Positions 23,290-34,924 of a DNA stretch of 64,000 nt are shown here, in pieces. Position 1 is the stretch's first letter. Each line of letters opens with the position of its first letter. The stretch comes from Parapristionchus giblindavisi. Taxonomy: Eukaryota; Nematoda; Chromadorea; Rhabditida; Diplogasteridae. The stretch is taken from contig CALSFV010000656.1 in the NCBI GenBank assembly GCA_943737045.1, positions 470,001-534,000 on the forward strand, given 5' to 3'. Below the pieces are notes generated by a model, which was not told the origin of the DNA, made no database searches, and was given only the letters and a program-made list of their open reading frames with translations. A program made the position numbers and the translations under genes.

Positions 23290-24185
23290 GAAACGCCTTG
23301 AACTATCTTACTCCGGCAGGGAACCATAGTCGGCAAGGTAGGATAAGTGCGGGGGGTGGGGGAGGACAGTCCAGTCATAACCCGTTAACTCAGCCTTGGT
23401 CGTTCTTTTGGTGTGGAGCTGATCGTCGTTGTGTTGGAATTTGATCCGAATGTCCTTCCTGCGTGATTGTTCGAGGTGGAGGATTAGCTTCAGCAGCTGG
23501 AGAGTGTAGACCTGTGCCCAGATAGTCATACCCTCAGGGAGGAGTTCCCATTACTCGACTCCCCGTACTGGCCACCAAATGCACAGCATCCTTTTTTGCG
23601 GTGCAAATCGGGTTCGGGTGCATCTCTTGGCTGTTCGTGCTCACCGAACCACAGTCTCCTTGGCTCTTAGTTATCCTTGAGCACCCATTTTTCTAATCAC
23701 CGGTTATAACGTTGACAAACAAGCCGGCGAAGTAGAGTGAGAAGATTATTTGCCGTACCACAGTGCTCTGGTTGACCCCAAGTGCCGTTGCAATATCACT
23801 GGTGCCGGGATACGGATCAGCCTCTTTCTTTTAGAGCAATCGATCGAGATCCTCCTCCATAGGGCGGCCGGGATGGTCTACATCTTCGAGGGAAAGTCCT
23901 GTTTATTGAATTTGATTATCCACTTTCTCACAGTTGCTACGTGAAGGAGATGTGAGGGATGCACTACTGCTAGGCGATCTTGGATGTCAAGGCGTTTGAA
24001 GCCAGAGAGGAAGAGGAACATAACCGCTCTGTGAATGTGAATTCTGTCGGGGACGAAATCGTGCGGCATTCTCGATGGGAAGACATGCGGGAGTTGAATC
24101 GAAAACATCCACAGGATACTCGAGGGGACCCCTTTCTACTGTAAACAGGAAGGAGGCTGGCAATAGCACCAGTGCAAGAACGTGG
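23290..24185 (-). pseudogene. mariner-family transposase, degenerate
   Basis: On the minus strand an N-terminal helix-turn-helix (HVATVRKWIIKFNKQDFPSK) is followed by frame-broken sequence. The catalytic half reads MTIWAQVYTLQLLKLILHLE and RKDIRIKFQHNDDQLHTKRT, where mariners have F..DNA..H, then DWTVLPHPPHL, where they have LPHPPYSPDLAP. The second catalytic Asp block is altered (HND), several stops intervene, and the C-terminal third is missing. No intact terminal repeat was located. Confidence 0.7.
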
Positions 24186-24383
24186 CGACTGAAGTCGAGA
24201 CGAAAAACGAGCGTTATTTATGTCGTCACCTAATAGATGTTTTTTTACAAGATGACTTTAATTACAAAAGTAGTTTCACCAACGTAATTTATCCTGGTCT
24301 GTTTTCTTCTCGATTTCCAAAGTTTTTTTCTGAACGAATTTTAATGAAATTCGTTTAGATTTTTCGTTTGTGCTATTACTGCT

Positions 24384-24811
24384 CACAAGGGAACTGTCTC
24401 AACTTAATGTGGCCATATGACATGGGAATAATTTACCTGAATCAGTTTTCGATGCTGATTACGAATCCGTTATCAAACGTTGCCCAATCGAGCTGAGATT
24501 CGAGAAAATCGATCTTGAAATTCGACTATTTGATTCGAAAATTCACAACTTACCTACAATATCCACTAAATTACAGCAGGAGGTGTTTGGATAATTGATA
24601 GATGAGTTTATGAACGCATTGGGATGCTTTATATAGGAAGTCTCACGAATTTCCGATTAAACTAGCGAATTTTAATATCGATTTTCTCGAATCTCAGCTC
24701 GATTGGGCAACGTTTGATAACGGATTCGTAATCAGCATCGAAAACTGATTCAGGTAAATTATTCCCATGCCATATGGCCACATTAAGTTGAGACAGTTCC
24801 CTTGTCAGTCG
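24384..24811. repeat. Inverted repeat with ~145-bp arms
   Basis: 'aagggaactgtctcaacttaatgtggccatat' at 24387 returns inverted at 24770-24803, and the match continues inward past 'gcccaatcgagctgagattcgagaaaatcgat'. The spacer is about 140 bp. Non-coding, foldback-like. Confidence 0.75.
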
Positions 24812-25024
24812 TACGCCATCAATTACCCCGACAGTTCTGGCAATAAACAAGGCACTACTACTACTCTTTGAGCGTAGTAGTATTGAATTGTGCCTACATC
24901 GAGTCAAATTGCAGAAATACCTTTCCCAGTTTAGTGCACATGCAACACGTCATGTTGTTCTTCTTTCTGTCCAAGCTCACATCATTGCTGTAGTATGCAA
25001 CGCTAAGGCGACGTTGGTTCAAAC

Positions 25025-25301
25025 TAGGGTTGGCAATAACGGACACGCATTGCGGGCCCGCAATAGCATTGCGGCCCGCAATGACTACTTTATTCCTATC
25101 TGGCCACTTTTTGTGATCGGTCGTTCTTTTGTTCTCTTCACTTTCCTTCGCTCTCTCGTTTGCTTGAGAGAACAAAATCATTGCGGGCCCGCAATGGCAT
25201 TGCGGGCCCGCAATGATTTTACACCGCATTGCGGGCCCGCAATCATTAGAAATAAAGAGTCAAGGCCATTGCGGGCCGCAACCCCCGAATAGCCAACTCT
25301 A
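25025..25301. mobile_element. hAT-type MITE with GC palindromes, copy 1
   Basis: 277 bp with ends TAGGGTTGGCAAT and the inverse of ATAGCCAACTCTA, flanked by an 8-bp duplication GTTCAAAC (25017-25024, 25302-25309). The 8-bp duplication with TAGGGNTGGC ends is the hAT signature. Inside are about six copies of the palindrome ATTGCGGGCCCGCAAT or its shortened forms. No transposase. Confidence 0.85.
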
Positions 25302-25537
25302 GTTCAAACGCTTCGAAGAAGCTGAGTACGACGTCGAAGACATCGGCAGGTCCGAACGGTCCCCGCTGCTAGATTGTACCTTCTCCCAACACTCTCTTAC
25401 CACGAATGAAGAAGTAAGAGGGTGTGGTCATGGCGCAGACTAAAATTATGGAATTGCTTGAAATCTCCGAGAGCTCTCTAACTCGTCCCTAGTTCCGAAA
25501 CTGCCACTGTACCCAAACCCCACACAGATATCACTAC

Positions 25538-26230
25538 TAGGGTGGCGAGAATGGTTGATGGATATTCATTCCCACTGGCAGTCAGAGGTGGATATTCACG
25601 AGAGAGGCATTTACGATCGCTCTCTTGGTGGATAGTCGAAAAGGTCACCCTCTATAGTGGATATTCATTTTGAGTTGGGTAGAAAGTGAATTGGCTATTT
25701 TCTCAGCTCCCCCCTGGATCAAAATCGATAATTTAAAGATTTGTAGAATCAGCTCAACAAGGGCTATGCAAATATGTTTTTAAAAATTTGAATTTCGAAA
25801 AAAATTTATTTCATTTTTTAACAATTTTTTTACATTATTAGAGAGATTGAAAGGATGTACAACCGAGAAATATGTGGAATAGTCACTAGCGACACTGTAA
25901 AGTACAAATAACCTAATGAAAACAAAAAAAAACAATTTTGTTTTTTTTTAAAGAAGTCATAAAAATTCAATATTTTCAAATTCATCATATCAACTTCTTT
26001 TTTTTGTGTCTGTTTGACAAGGTCGTCGAGCTCATTTCATTGGTGACTTTTGTTTTGAATTTGGTCCACGGGGAGCTGAGAAAATCGCATACCCACTTAG
26101 ACCCTCCAAATATGGGTCATCCACCTCTTTAAGAGGCCCTCTGCCAGGGGGAATGAATATCTGCCAGACCCACCCTCCATCCAACAGTGATCGTAAAAGG
26201 TCGACCCATCTATCCATTCTCGCCACCCTA
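25538..26230. mobile_element. hAT-type non-autonomous element, copy 1
   Basis: 693 bp with exact 17-bp ends TAGGGTGGCGAGAATGG and 8-bp flanks ATCACTAC on both sides. Longer imperfect inversion includes 'tattttctcagctcccc' against 'ggggagctgagaaaat'. Short open frames do not resemble a transposase. Confidence 0.85.
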
Positions 26231-26238
26231 ATCACTAC

Positions 26239-27300
26239 CTTTTTGTTAGACACCCATCGATGCCTCATACCATTCCATTTCCTGATATGTATTATATGAT
26301 TGAAGAAAGAGTACAATGTGGAATTCGTGATCAGTGATAAAATAGTTATCTGATCCACTGTATTGCTAAAATGATGACAAATTTGTTATAAATATGTACT
26401 TTATTTCATCTTTAAATACTTTATTTAAGACAAAAATACTCGTTCAAAACACGTAATACGGAATGGCTCGAGATTATGGTCACATATTTGGTCGTGTGGA
26501 ATAAGGGAATAAAAAGCACCGTTGAATGCATTGGCAAGTGGGGCAATTCTGAGGCTCTATCCATGATGGTTTTAGCTTGTTTGGCAAACGGGATACGCAT
26601 AGGAGGTGTTGTGTTGCCAACGAGCTGCGCTGGGGACTTCACGGTGGGGTGATCAGGTATTTCCTAACTAGCAGTCTACTTAAATTACGTCACAGACTTG
26701 AAGTTTACTGAAAGTTGCAAGCCACAAGTGAAAGAGCATTTGACGAAAGGCGTTACAGTATTATACACCACTTGCAGTAAACTACTAGTTTTGAAATACC
26801 AGAGGTCATCACTTATTCGGCCCCTTCTGTCATCAAGTGAACAATAAACTGGATAGTATCAGTTAAAAACGACATCTCCGAACCTATGTATCTAATGAAT
26901 GATGACGTAATAGGTACTAAACAATATGATTAAATACATTGGAGAAATCTAAATTTGATTATTATGGCTATACAGATAGATATACAATATAATGGTCTTA
27001 TACTGGTATTTACTAATTAATATTATTGCAGACATATTGCATAGTATTTTTAAAGAAGATCAATGAAGCTGCACTAACGACTAGTTGATGAATCGTAAAA
27101 TAAAGGGCCTAGTCATGTTCTGGTCAAAAGCTGCGAAAAGAAAAGAAGATCAGAAAAAAACACTCCTCTTTGTACACGCTCTCTCGCCTCTTGTGTTCAT
27201 TTCTTTTCGTCACCATTGAACATCGAATTAGTCTAGCTTAAAAATAACAATGACATGATACATATTATTAATATTATTATGATTATTGCAATTATTGTTA
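26239..27300. other. Downstream sequence of the duplicated host gene
   Basis: About 1 kb with no recognised gene. A minus-strand open stretch at 26421-26642 (73 codons, ending beside AATAAA) has no recognisable motif and could be chance. The same sequence is at 30020-31081. Confidence 0.5.
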
Positions 27301-28641
27301 TTAGTCTTGAGCAATTCTTGACCACCACGTATGCACTTCAGGAGAGTGATCGATAATCTTCAATTCCAAAGGGGACACTCCTTGATCGGCAACTATCGAG
27401 GATAGAGATTGAGCCGTCACATCTAGAATTGAATTATTAAATAGTTTAATTAAAAGGTTTATTATAAATGCAACATATTTTTTCCACGGATCTATCATTT
27501 TTTATGCGGCTCTCGAAAACGTCACTAAGATTTTCATCAAATGTTTTCAATTCCAACTCTTCGATTTTCCATAAACATTTCGATGGAAAGATAGGGTTAG
27601 GACGATTTCAGAAAAGAGCTTGTGGCGAACGGAAAAAAGGCGCAAGATGGTGGATACTAGATAATTTTTAGGCCTTCGAATCATATCGTAAGTTAGTTTT
27701 CGAAGTTCTTACCCATGGTATTATTATTAGCCAGTAGTTGTTGATCATATGAGTGTCGTCGATCCTTCGGACTACACGAAGACGCCGAATCTTCACCTAA
27801 AAGGAAAAAAAATGGTATAAAGGTTATCCGTTATTCAAAGCACACAAAGTCCTGCGGGAGATTATTGCTAGACCAGTGATAATTCAAGGCCAATTCTGTC
27901 CGGAGGGCTAATCTCTTCTTCAAAAATGTCTCTTCAAGGTACAGTCTCTGTTTAATCTAAGATTCGGGCATGAAAAATAACACTTCTCTTGTGATTCTCA
28001 ATCGAAATACTATAGAACAAAATAAAATAATGGACCAGCAAAGGCATTCATGAATTTTGAATTTTCGAAATTTCACAAACCAGATTCCTCCAACTCTGGC
28101 AATTCGCATGTCTTCATCTGGAATGTAATCATGGCGCTTCGTCGATCTCTCGCGGAGATTGTCGAATTGTTATTGTGATGATTATTATTATTGGCTCCTC
28201 GATCCTCGCTTCTTCTCTTGCCTACACCCAGCATCAGCTTCTTCTTTGCCTCCTGAAAATATCGATTTAAACCGATATAAGAATCCTGTACCGAATTGAT
28301 TTTTGCAAAAGTAATATTAGCTTCTGATGAATAAAATATAATCGGAAACACAACGGCGCGGAACGAAGGCCGCCATCAAAAAGAATATAATTTTCGAACT
28401 CAGCGCGATCAATTCGGTAATCCGCCCATGCCCCCACCCCCCCCCCCCCCCCCCCCCCCCGAAAAGGTTTTGAAAAGATGTTGAAAAAGGTTGACTTTAT
28501 GATTATTGTATCACAGACTTACTCCGACAAGTTCGGGAATAGAATTTCTTCTCTGTCTACTCGTCCTCCGTCCCTCACATCCACCAAGGATTTCATCATC
28601 CGATGATTCCATCGACGCTTGGCGAAGAGTTGCCGCCGATG
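27301..28641 (-). pseudogene. Duplicated C-terminal exons of a host gene (copy 1, first exon cut)
   Basis: Minus-strand exons at about 28514-28641, 28081-28252, 27713-27796 and 27301-27422 repeat those of copy 2 base for base in the parts compared. The duplication break lies a few codons inside the first of these exons, so its real acceptor is gone. What now precedes it is the far end of copy 2, where 'aaagag' could offer only a poor acceptor. It sits downstream of copy 2's stop codon in the direction of transcription and has no visible promoter, so it is probably not expressed as a useful product. The frame itself is intact. Confidence 0.7.
28433..28460. repeat. Poly-C homopolymer
   Basis: Long C run in the intron between the first two duplicated exons. 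Its length differs between tandem copies, the only clear difference noted. Confidence 0.9.
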
Positions 28642-28805
28642 ATACTCTTTGAGCGTAGTAGTATTGAATTGTGCCTACATCGAGTCAAATTGCAGAAATA
28701 CCTTTCCCAGTTTAGTGCACATGCAACACGTCATGTTGTTCTTCTTTCTGTCCAAGCTCACATCATTGCTGTAGTATGCAACGCTAAGGCGACGTTGGTT
28801 CAAAC

Positions 28806-29082
28806 TAGGGTTGGCAATAACGGACACGCATTGCGGGCCCGCAATAGCATTGCGGCCCGCAATGACTACTTTATTCCTATCTGGCCACTTTTTGTGATCG
28901 GTCGTTCTTTTGTTCTCTTCACTTTCCTTCGCTCTCTCGTTTGCTTGAGAGAACAAAATCATTGCGGGCCCGCAATGGCATTGCGGGCCCGCAATGATTT
29001 TACACCGCATTGCGGGCCCGCAATCATTAGAAATAAAGAGTCAAGGCCATTGCGGGCCGCAACCCCCGAATAGCCAACTCTA
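28806..29082. mobile_element. hAT-type MITE with GC palindromes, copy 2
   Basis: Same element as at 25025-25301, copied with its flanks by the tandem duplication rather than by transposition. Confidence 0.85.
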
Positions 29083-29318
29083 GTTCAAACGCTTCGAAGA
29101 AGCTGAGTACGACGTCGAAGACATCGGCAGGTCCGAACGGTCCCCGCTGCTAGATTGTACCTTCTCCCAACACTCTCTTACCACGAATGAAGAAGTAAGA
29201 GGGTGTGGTCATGGCGCAGACTAAAATTATGGAATTGCTTGAAATCTCCGAGAGCTCTCTAACTCGTCCCTAGTTCCGAAACTGCCACTGTACCCAAACC
29301 CCACACAGATATCACTAC

Positions 29319-30011
29319 TAGGGTGGCGAGAATGGTTGATGGATATTCATTCCCACTGGCAGTCAGAGGTGGATATTCACGAGAGAGGCATTTACGATCG
29401 CTCTCTTGGTGGATAGTCGAAAAGGTCACCCTCTATAGTGGATATTCATTTTGAGTTGGGTAGAAAGTGAATTGGCTATTTTCTCAGCTCCCCCCTGGAT
29501 CAAAATCGATAATTTAAAGATTTGTAGAATCAGCTCAACAAGGGCTATGCAAATATGTTTTTAAAAATTTGAATTTCGAAAAAAATTTATTTCATTTTTT
29601 AACAATTTTTTTACATTATTAGAGAGATTGAAAGGATGTACAACCGAGAAATATGTGGAATAGTCACTAGCGACACTGTAAAGTACAAATAACCTAATGA
29701 AAACAAAAAAAAACAATTTTGTTTTTTTTTAAAGAAGTCATAAAAATTCAATATTTTCAAATTCATCATATCAACTTCTTTTTTTTGTGTCTGTTTGACA
29801 AGGTCGTCGAGCTCATTTCATTGGTGACTTTTGTTTTGAATTTGGTCCACGGGGAGCTGAGAAAATCGCATACCCACTTAGACCCTCCAAATATGGGTCA
29901 TCCACCTCTTTAAGAGGCCCTCTGCCAGGGGGAATGAATATCTGCCAGACCCACCCTCCATCCAACAGTGATCGTAAAAGGTCGACCCATCTATCCATTC
30001 TCGCCACCCTA
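29319..30011. mobile_element. hAT-type non-autonomous element, copy 2
   Basis: Same element and same flanks as at 25538-26230, copied by the tandem duplication. Confidence 0.85.
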
Positions 30012-31081
30012 ATCACTACCTTTTTGTTAGACACCCATCGATGCCTCATACCATTCCATTTCCTGATATGTATTATATGATTGAAGAAAGAGTACAATGT
30101 GGAATTCGTGATCAGTGATAAAATAGTTATCTGATCCACTGTATTGCTAAAATGATGACAAATTTGTTATAAATATGTACTTTATTTCATCTTTAAATAC
30201 TTTATTTAAGACAAAAATACTCGTTCAAAACACGTAATACGGAATGGCTCGAGATTATGGTCACATATTTGGTCGTGTGGAATAAGGGAATAAAAAGCAC
30301 CGTTGAATGCATTGGCAAGTGGGGCAATTCTGAGGCTCTATCCATGATGGTTTTAGCTTGTTTGGCAAACGGGATACGCATAGGAGGTGTTGTGTTGCCA
30401 ACGAGCTGCGCTGGGGACTTCACGGTGGGGTGATCAGGTATTTCCTAACTAGCAGTCTACTTAAATTACGTCACAGACTTGAAGTTTACTGAAAGTTGCA
30501 AGCCACAAGTGAAAGAGCATTTGACGAAAGGCGTTACAGTATTATACACCACTTGCAGTAAACTACTAGTTTTGAAATACCAGAGGTCATCACTTATTCG
30601 GCCCCTTCTGTCATCAAGTGAACAATAAACTGGATAGTATCAGTTAAAAACGACATCTCCGAACCTATGTATCTAATGAATGATGACGTAATAGGTACTA
30701 AACAATATGATTAAATACATTGGAGAAATCTAAATTTGATTATTATGGCTATACAGATAGATATACAATATAATGGTCTTATACTGGTATTTACTAATTA
30801 ATATTATTGCAGACATATTGCATAGTATTTTTAAAGAAGATCAATGAAGCTGCACTAACGACTAGTTGATGAATCGTAAAATAAAGGGCCTAGTCATGTT
30901 CTGGTCAAAAGCTGCGAAAAGAAAAGAAGATCAGAAAAAAACACTCCTCTTTGTACACGCTCTCTCGCCTCTTGTGTTCATTTCTTTTCGTCACCATTGA
31001 ACATCGAATTAGTCTAGCTTAAAAATAACAATGACATGATACATATTATTAATATTATTATGATTATTGCAATTATTGTTA

Positions 31082-32424
31082 TTAGTCTTGAGCAATTCTT
31101 GACCACCACGTATGCACTTCAGGAGAGTGATCGATAATCTTCAATTCCAAAGGGGACACTCCTTGATCGGCAACTATCGAGGATAGAGATTGAGCCGTCA
31201 CATCTAGAATTGAATTATTAAATAGTTTAATTAAAAGGTTTATTATAAATGCAACATATTTTTTCCACGGATCTATCATTTTTTATGCGGCTCTCGAAAA
31301 CGTCACTAAGATTTTCATCAAATGTTTTCAATTCCAACTCTTCGATTTTCCATAAACATTTCGATGGAAAGATAGGGTTAGGACGATTTCAGAAAAGAGC
31401 TTGTGGCGAACGGAAAAAAGGCGCAAGATGGTGGATACTAGATAATTTTTAGGCCTTCGAATCATATCGTAAGTTAGTTTTCGAAGTTCTTACCCATGGT
31501 ATTATTATTAGCCAGTAGTTGTTGATCATATGAGTGTCGTCGATCCTTCGGACTACACGAAGACGCCGAATCTTCACCTAAAAGGAAAAAAAATGGTATA
31601 AAGGTTATCCGTTATTCAAAGCACACAAAGTCCTGCGGGAGATTATTGCTAGACCAGTGATAATTCAAGGCCAATTCTGTCCGGAGGGCTAATCTCTTCT
31701 TCAAAAATGTCTCTTCAAGGTACAGTCTCTGTTTAATCTAAGATTCGGGCATGAAAAATAACACTTCTCTTGTGATTCTCAATCGAAATACTATAGAACA
31801 AAATAAAATAATGGACCAGCAAAGGCATTCATGAATTTTGAATTTTCGAAATTTCACAAACCAGATTCCTCCAACTCTGGCAATTCGCATGTCTTCATCT
31901 GGAATGTAATCATGGCGCTTCGTCGATCTCTCGCGGAGATTGTCGAATTGTTATTGTGATGATTATTATTATTGGCTCCTCGATCCTCGCTTCTTCTCTT
32001 GCCTACACCCAGCATCAGCTTCTTCTTTGCCTCCTGAAAATATCGATTTAAACCGATATAAGAATCCTGTACCGAATTGATTTTTGCAAAAGTAATATTA
32101 GCTTCTGATGAATAAAATATAATCGGAAACACAACGGCGCGGAACGAAGGCCGCCATCAAAAAGAATATAATTTTCGAACTCAGCGCGATCAATTCGGTA
32201 ATCCGCCCATGCCCCCACCCCCCCCCCCCCCCGAAAAGGTTTTGAAAAGATGTTGAAAAAGGTTGACTTTATGATTATTGTATCACAGACTTACTCCGAC
32301 AAGTTCGGGAATAGAATTTCTTCTCTGTCTACTCGTCCTCCGTCCCTCACATCCACCAAGGATTTCATCATCCGATGATTCCATCGACGCTTGGCGAAGA
32401 GTTGCCGCCGATGATAGAAGAGAC
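31082..32424 (-). CDS. C-terminal exons of an unrecognised host gene
   Basis: Four exons: 32295-32424, 31862-32033, 31494-31577 and 31082-31203, with acceptors AATTCTAG, TTTTCAG, CCTTTTAG and AATTCTAG and donors GTAAGT, GTTTGT and GTAAGA. They join in frame to 168 residues plus stop. The product is hydrophilic: an acidic/serine start (RQASMESSDDEILGG), a basic cluster with possible phosphosites (RRTSRQRRNSIPELV), a basic EAKKKLMLGVGKRR block, an Asn/His-rich run, and a C-terminus ending HTWWSRIAQD. No signal peptide or membrane segment. It looks like the regulatory tail of a larger protein whose upstream exons are not found in the window. I do not recognise the family. In-frame joining across all three introns is the main support. 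Confidence 0.75.
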
Positions 32425-32524
32425 CTAGAATTAATTTTTATTCTGTTGAAGTTTTTGGGATTTTTCAAAAATTTTGAACAATACCTACTCCACTTTCAAT
32501 TTATTCATATCAAATATAATAGTA

Positions 32525-32700
32525 AATGAAGGAAGGGCCGTTCTAAAGTCCCTCCACTGATTACTATCACACCAGAGTGCATTAATATTCTTGAACTCAT
32601 CTCGCCATCGAACACGTCGTTGACCAGGTTGACTGCGTATGAAACTACTACTGTCATCTTTCTTCAATGGTTTCTGTTTTCGTCGAATCTCATAATTAAT
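32525..32700 (-). pseudogene. RTE-like LINE C-terminal scrap
   Basis: The minus strand reads QPGQRRVRWRDEFKNINALW followed by QWRDFRTALPSF. This resembles the RWxDE...W...R.W end of RTE-class polyproteins, as at 18200 in this window. About 55 codons only; it lies in the intron upstream of the host-gene exons. Confidence 0.5.
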
Positions 32701-32702
32701 TT

Positions 32703-34762
32703 TGGTCTCTCTCTCACACCTTCTCCCACTTTCTCTCTCCTTCTCTCTCTTTCTACCTCCCTCTCTTCCTCTCGCTCTCTCTATCACTCCCTCTCTCCCT
32801 CTCTCCCTCTCTCCCTCTCTCCCTCTCCCCCTCTCTCCCTCTCTCCCTCTCTCCCTCTCTCCCTCTCTCCCTCTCCCCCTCTCTCCCTCTCTCCCTCTCT
32901 CCCTCTCTCCCTCTCCCCCTCTCTCCCTCTCTCCCTCTCTCCCTCTCTCCCTCTCTCCCTCATTCTCTATCACCCACTGTCTCTCCCTCTCTCTCTTTCA
33001 CCCTCTCTCCCGATCTCCCTCTCTCCCTCTCTCCCTCTCTCCCTCTCTCCCTCTCTCCCTCTCTCCCTCTCTCCCTCTCTCCCTCTCTCCCTCTCTCCCT
33101 CTCTCCCTCTCTCCCTCTCTCCCTCATTCTCTATCACCCACTGTCTCTCCCTCTCTCTCTTTCACCCTCTCTCCCGATCTCCCTCTCTCCCTCTCTCCCT
33201 CTCTCCCTCTCTCCCTCTCTCCCTCTCTCCCTCATTCTCTATCACCCACTGTCTCTCCCTCTCTCTCTCTATCACCCTCTCTCCCTCTCTCCCTCTCTCC
33301 CTCTCTCCCTCTCTCCCTCTCTCCCTCTCTCTCTCTCTCCCTCTCTCCCTCTCTCCCTCATTCTCTATCACCCACTGTCTCTCCCTCTCTCTCTCTATCA
33401 CCCTCTCTCCCTCTCTCCCTCTCTCCCTCTCTCCCTCTCTCCCTCTCTCCCTCTCTCCCTCTCTCCCTCTCTCCCTCTCTCCCTCTCTCCCTCATTCTCT
33501 ATCACCCACTGTCTCTCCCTCTCTCTCTTTCACCCTCTCTCCCGATCTCCCTCTCTCCCTCTCTCCCTCTATCCCTCTCTCCCTCTCTCCCTCTCTCCCT
33601 CATTCTCTATCACCCACTGTCTCTCCCTCTCTCCCTCTCTCTCTTTCACCCTCTCTCCCTCTCTCCCTCTCTCCCTCTCTCCCTCTCTCCCTCTCTCCCT
33701 CTCTCCCTCTCTCCCTCTCTCCCTCATTCTCTATCACCCACTGTCTCTCCCTCTCTCTCTTTCACCCTCTCTCCCGATCTCCCTCTCTCCCTCTCTCCCT
33801 CTATCCCTCTCTCCCTCTCTCCCTCTCTCCCTCATTCTCTATCACCCACTGTCTCTCCCTCTCTCCCTCTCTCTCTCTTTCACCCTCTCTCCCTCTCTCC
33901 CTCTCTCCCTCTCTCCCTCTCTCCCTCTCTCCCTCTCTCCCTCTCTCCCTCATTCTCTATCACCCACTGTCTCTCCCTCTCTCTCTTTCACCCTCTCTCC
34001 CGATCTCCCTCTCTCCCTCTCTCCCTCTATCCCTCTCTCCCTCTCTCCCTCTCTCCCTCTCTCCCTCATTCTCTATCACCCACTGTCTCTCCCTCTCTCC
34101 CTCTCTCTCTTTCACCCTTTCTCCCTCTCTCCCTCTCTCCCTCTCTCCCTCTCTCCCTCTCTCCCTCTCTCCCTCTCTCCCTCTCTCCCTCTCTCCCTCT
34201 CTCCCTCATTCTCTATCACCCACTGTCTCTCCCTCTCTCTCTTTCACCCTCTCTCCCGATCTCCCTCTCTCCCTCTCTCCCTCTATCCCTCTCTCCCTCT
34301 CTCCCTCTCTCCCTCTCTCCCTCATTCTCTATCACCCACTGTCTCTCCCTCTCTCCCTCTCTCCCTCTCTCCCTCTCTCCCTCATTCTCTATCACCCACT
34401 GTCTCTCCCTCTCTCCCTCTCTCCCTCTCTCCCTCTCTCCCTCTCTCCCTCTCTCCCTCTCTCCCTCTCTCCCTCTCTCCCTCATTCTCTATCACCCACT
34501 GTCTCTCCCTCTCTCTCTTTCACCCTCTCTCCCGATCTCCCGATCTCCCTCTCTCCCTCTATCCCTCTCTCCCTCTCTCCCTCTCTCCCTCTCTCCCTCT
34601 CTCCCTCTCTCCCTCTCTCCCTCTCTCCCTCTCTCCCTCTCTCCCTCTCTCCCTCATTCTCTATCACCCACTGTCTCTCCCTCTCTCTCTTTCACCCTCT
34701 CTCCCGATCTCCCTCTCTCCCTCTCTCCCTCTATCCCTCTCCCCCTCTATCCCTCTTTATCA
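32703..34762. repeat. 2-kb CT-rich array with higher-order units
   Basis: Tandem CCCTCT hexamers broken about 15 times by a longer motif containing 'ctcattctctatcacccact', at spacings of roughly 60-170 bp. All plus-strand frames are open through it because the hexamer encodes Pro-Ser/Leu-Ser in every phase. Confidence 0.97.
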
Positions 34763-34924
34763 AATGCCTTGAATGTGCCTTGAACAACGGGAATTGTCCT
34801 TGTTACATGATTTTCCATAATTTATTTCACATCTATTAGTTGTAGTAGCAGATAAGTAAGAACTAGATATGTAGTTTGATGATAAATAAAGAAATTTAAA
34901 AAAACAATTTAACTCACGTCAAAT
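34763..34924. other. Short unassigned AT-rich sequence
   Basis: Between the CT array and the next dispersed repeat; no feature seen. Confidence 0.5.

Larger units (their letters stand above)
24862..28643. repeat. 3.78-kb tandem duplication, copy 1
   Basis: Directly followed by copy 2 at 28644-32414, about 3781 bp later. The copies are identical in every stretch I compared, apart from the length of a poly-C run (28433-28460, longer by about 10 than at 32213-32232). The junction shares only TA or so between the two break points. It contains two hAT-type elements and four exons of a host gene. Confidence 0.93.
28644..32414. repeat. 3.78-kb tandem duplication, copy 2
   Basis: Second unit, matching 24862-28643. 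Its right end continues into unique sequence that supplies the genuine splice acceptor of the first exon, so this copy's right edge is the ancestral one. Confidence 0.93.

Noticed and set aside
24888..25292. 134-codon ORF with RARN/HCGPA repeats, and its antisense partner
   Set aside because: Reads through the GC palindromes of the hAT MITE; duplicated exactly with the segment.
26421..26642. Possible last exon (73 codons before AATAAA)
   Set aside because: No acceptor that joins it to the neighbouring exons and no recognisable motif; kept only as a note in the intergenic entry.
32620..34839. Open frames of up to 739 codons rich in Ser, Pro and Leu
   Set aside because: Product of a CCCTCT hexamer array that is open in several frames at once; no non-repetitive domain.
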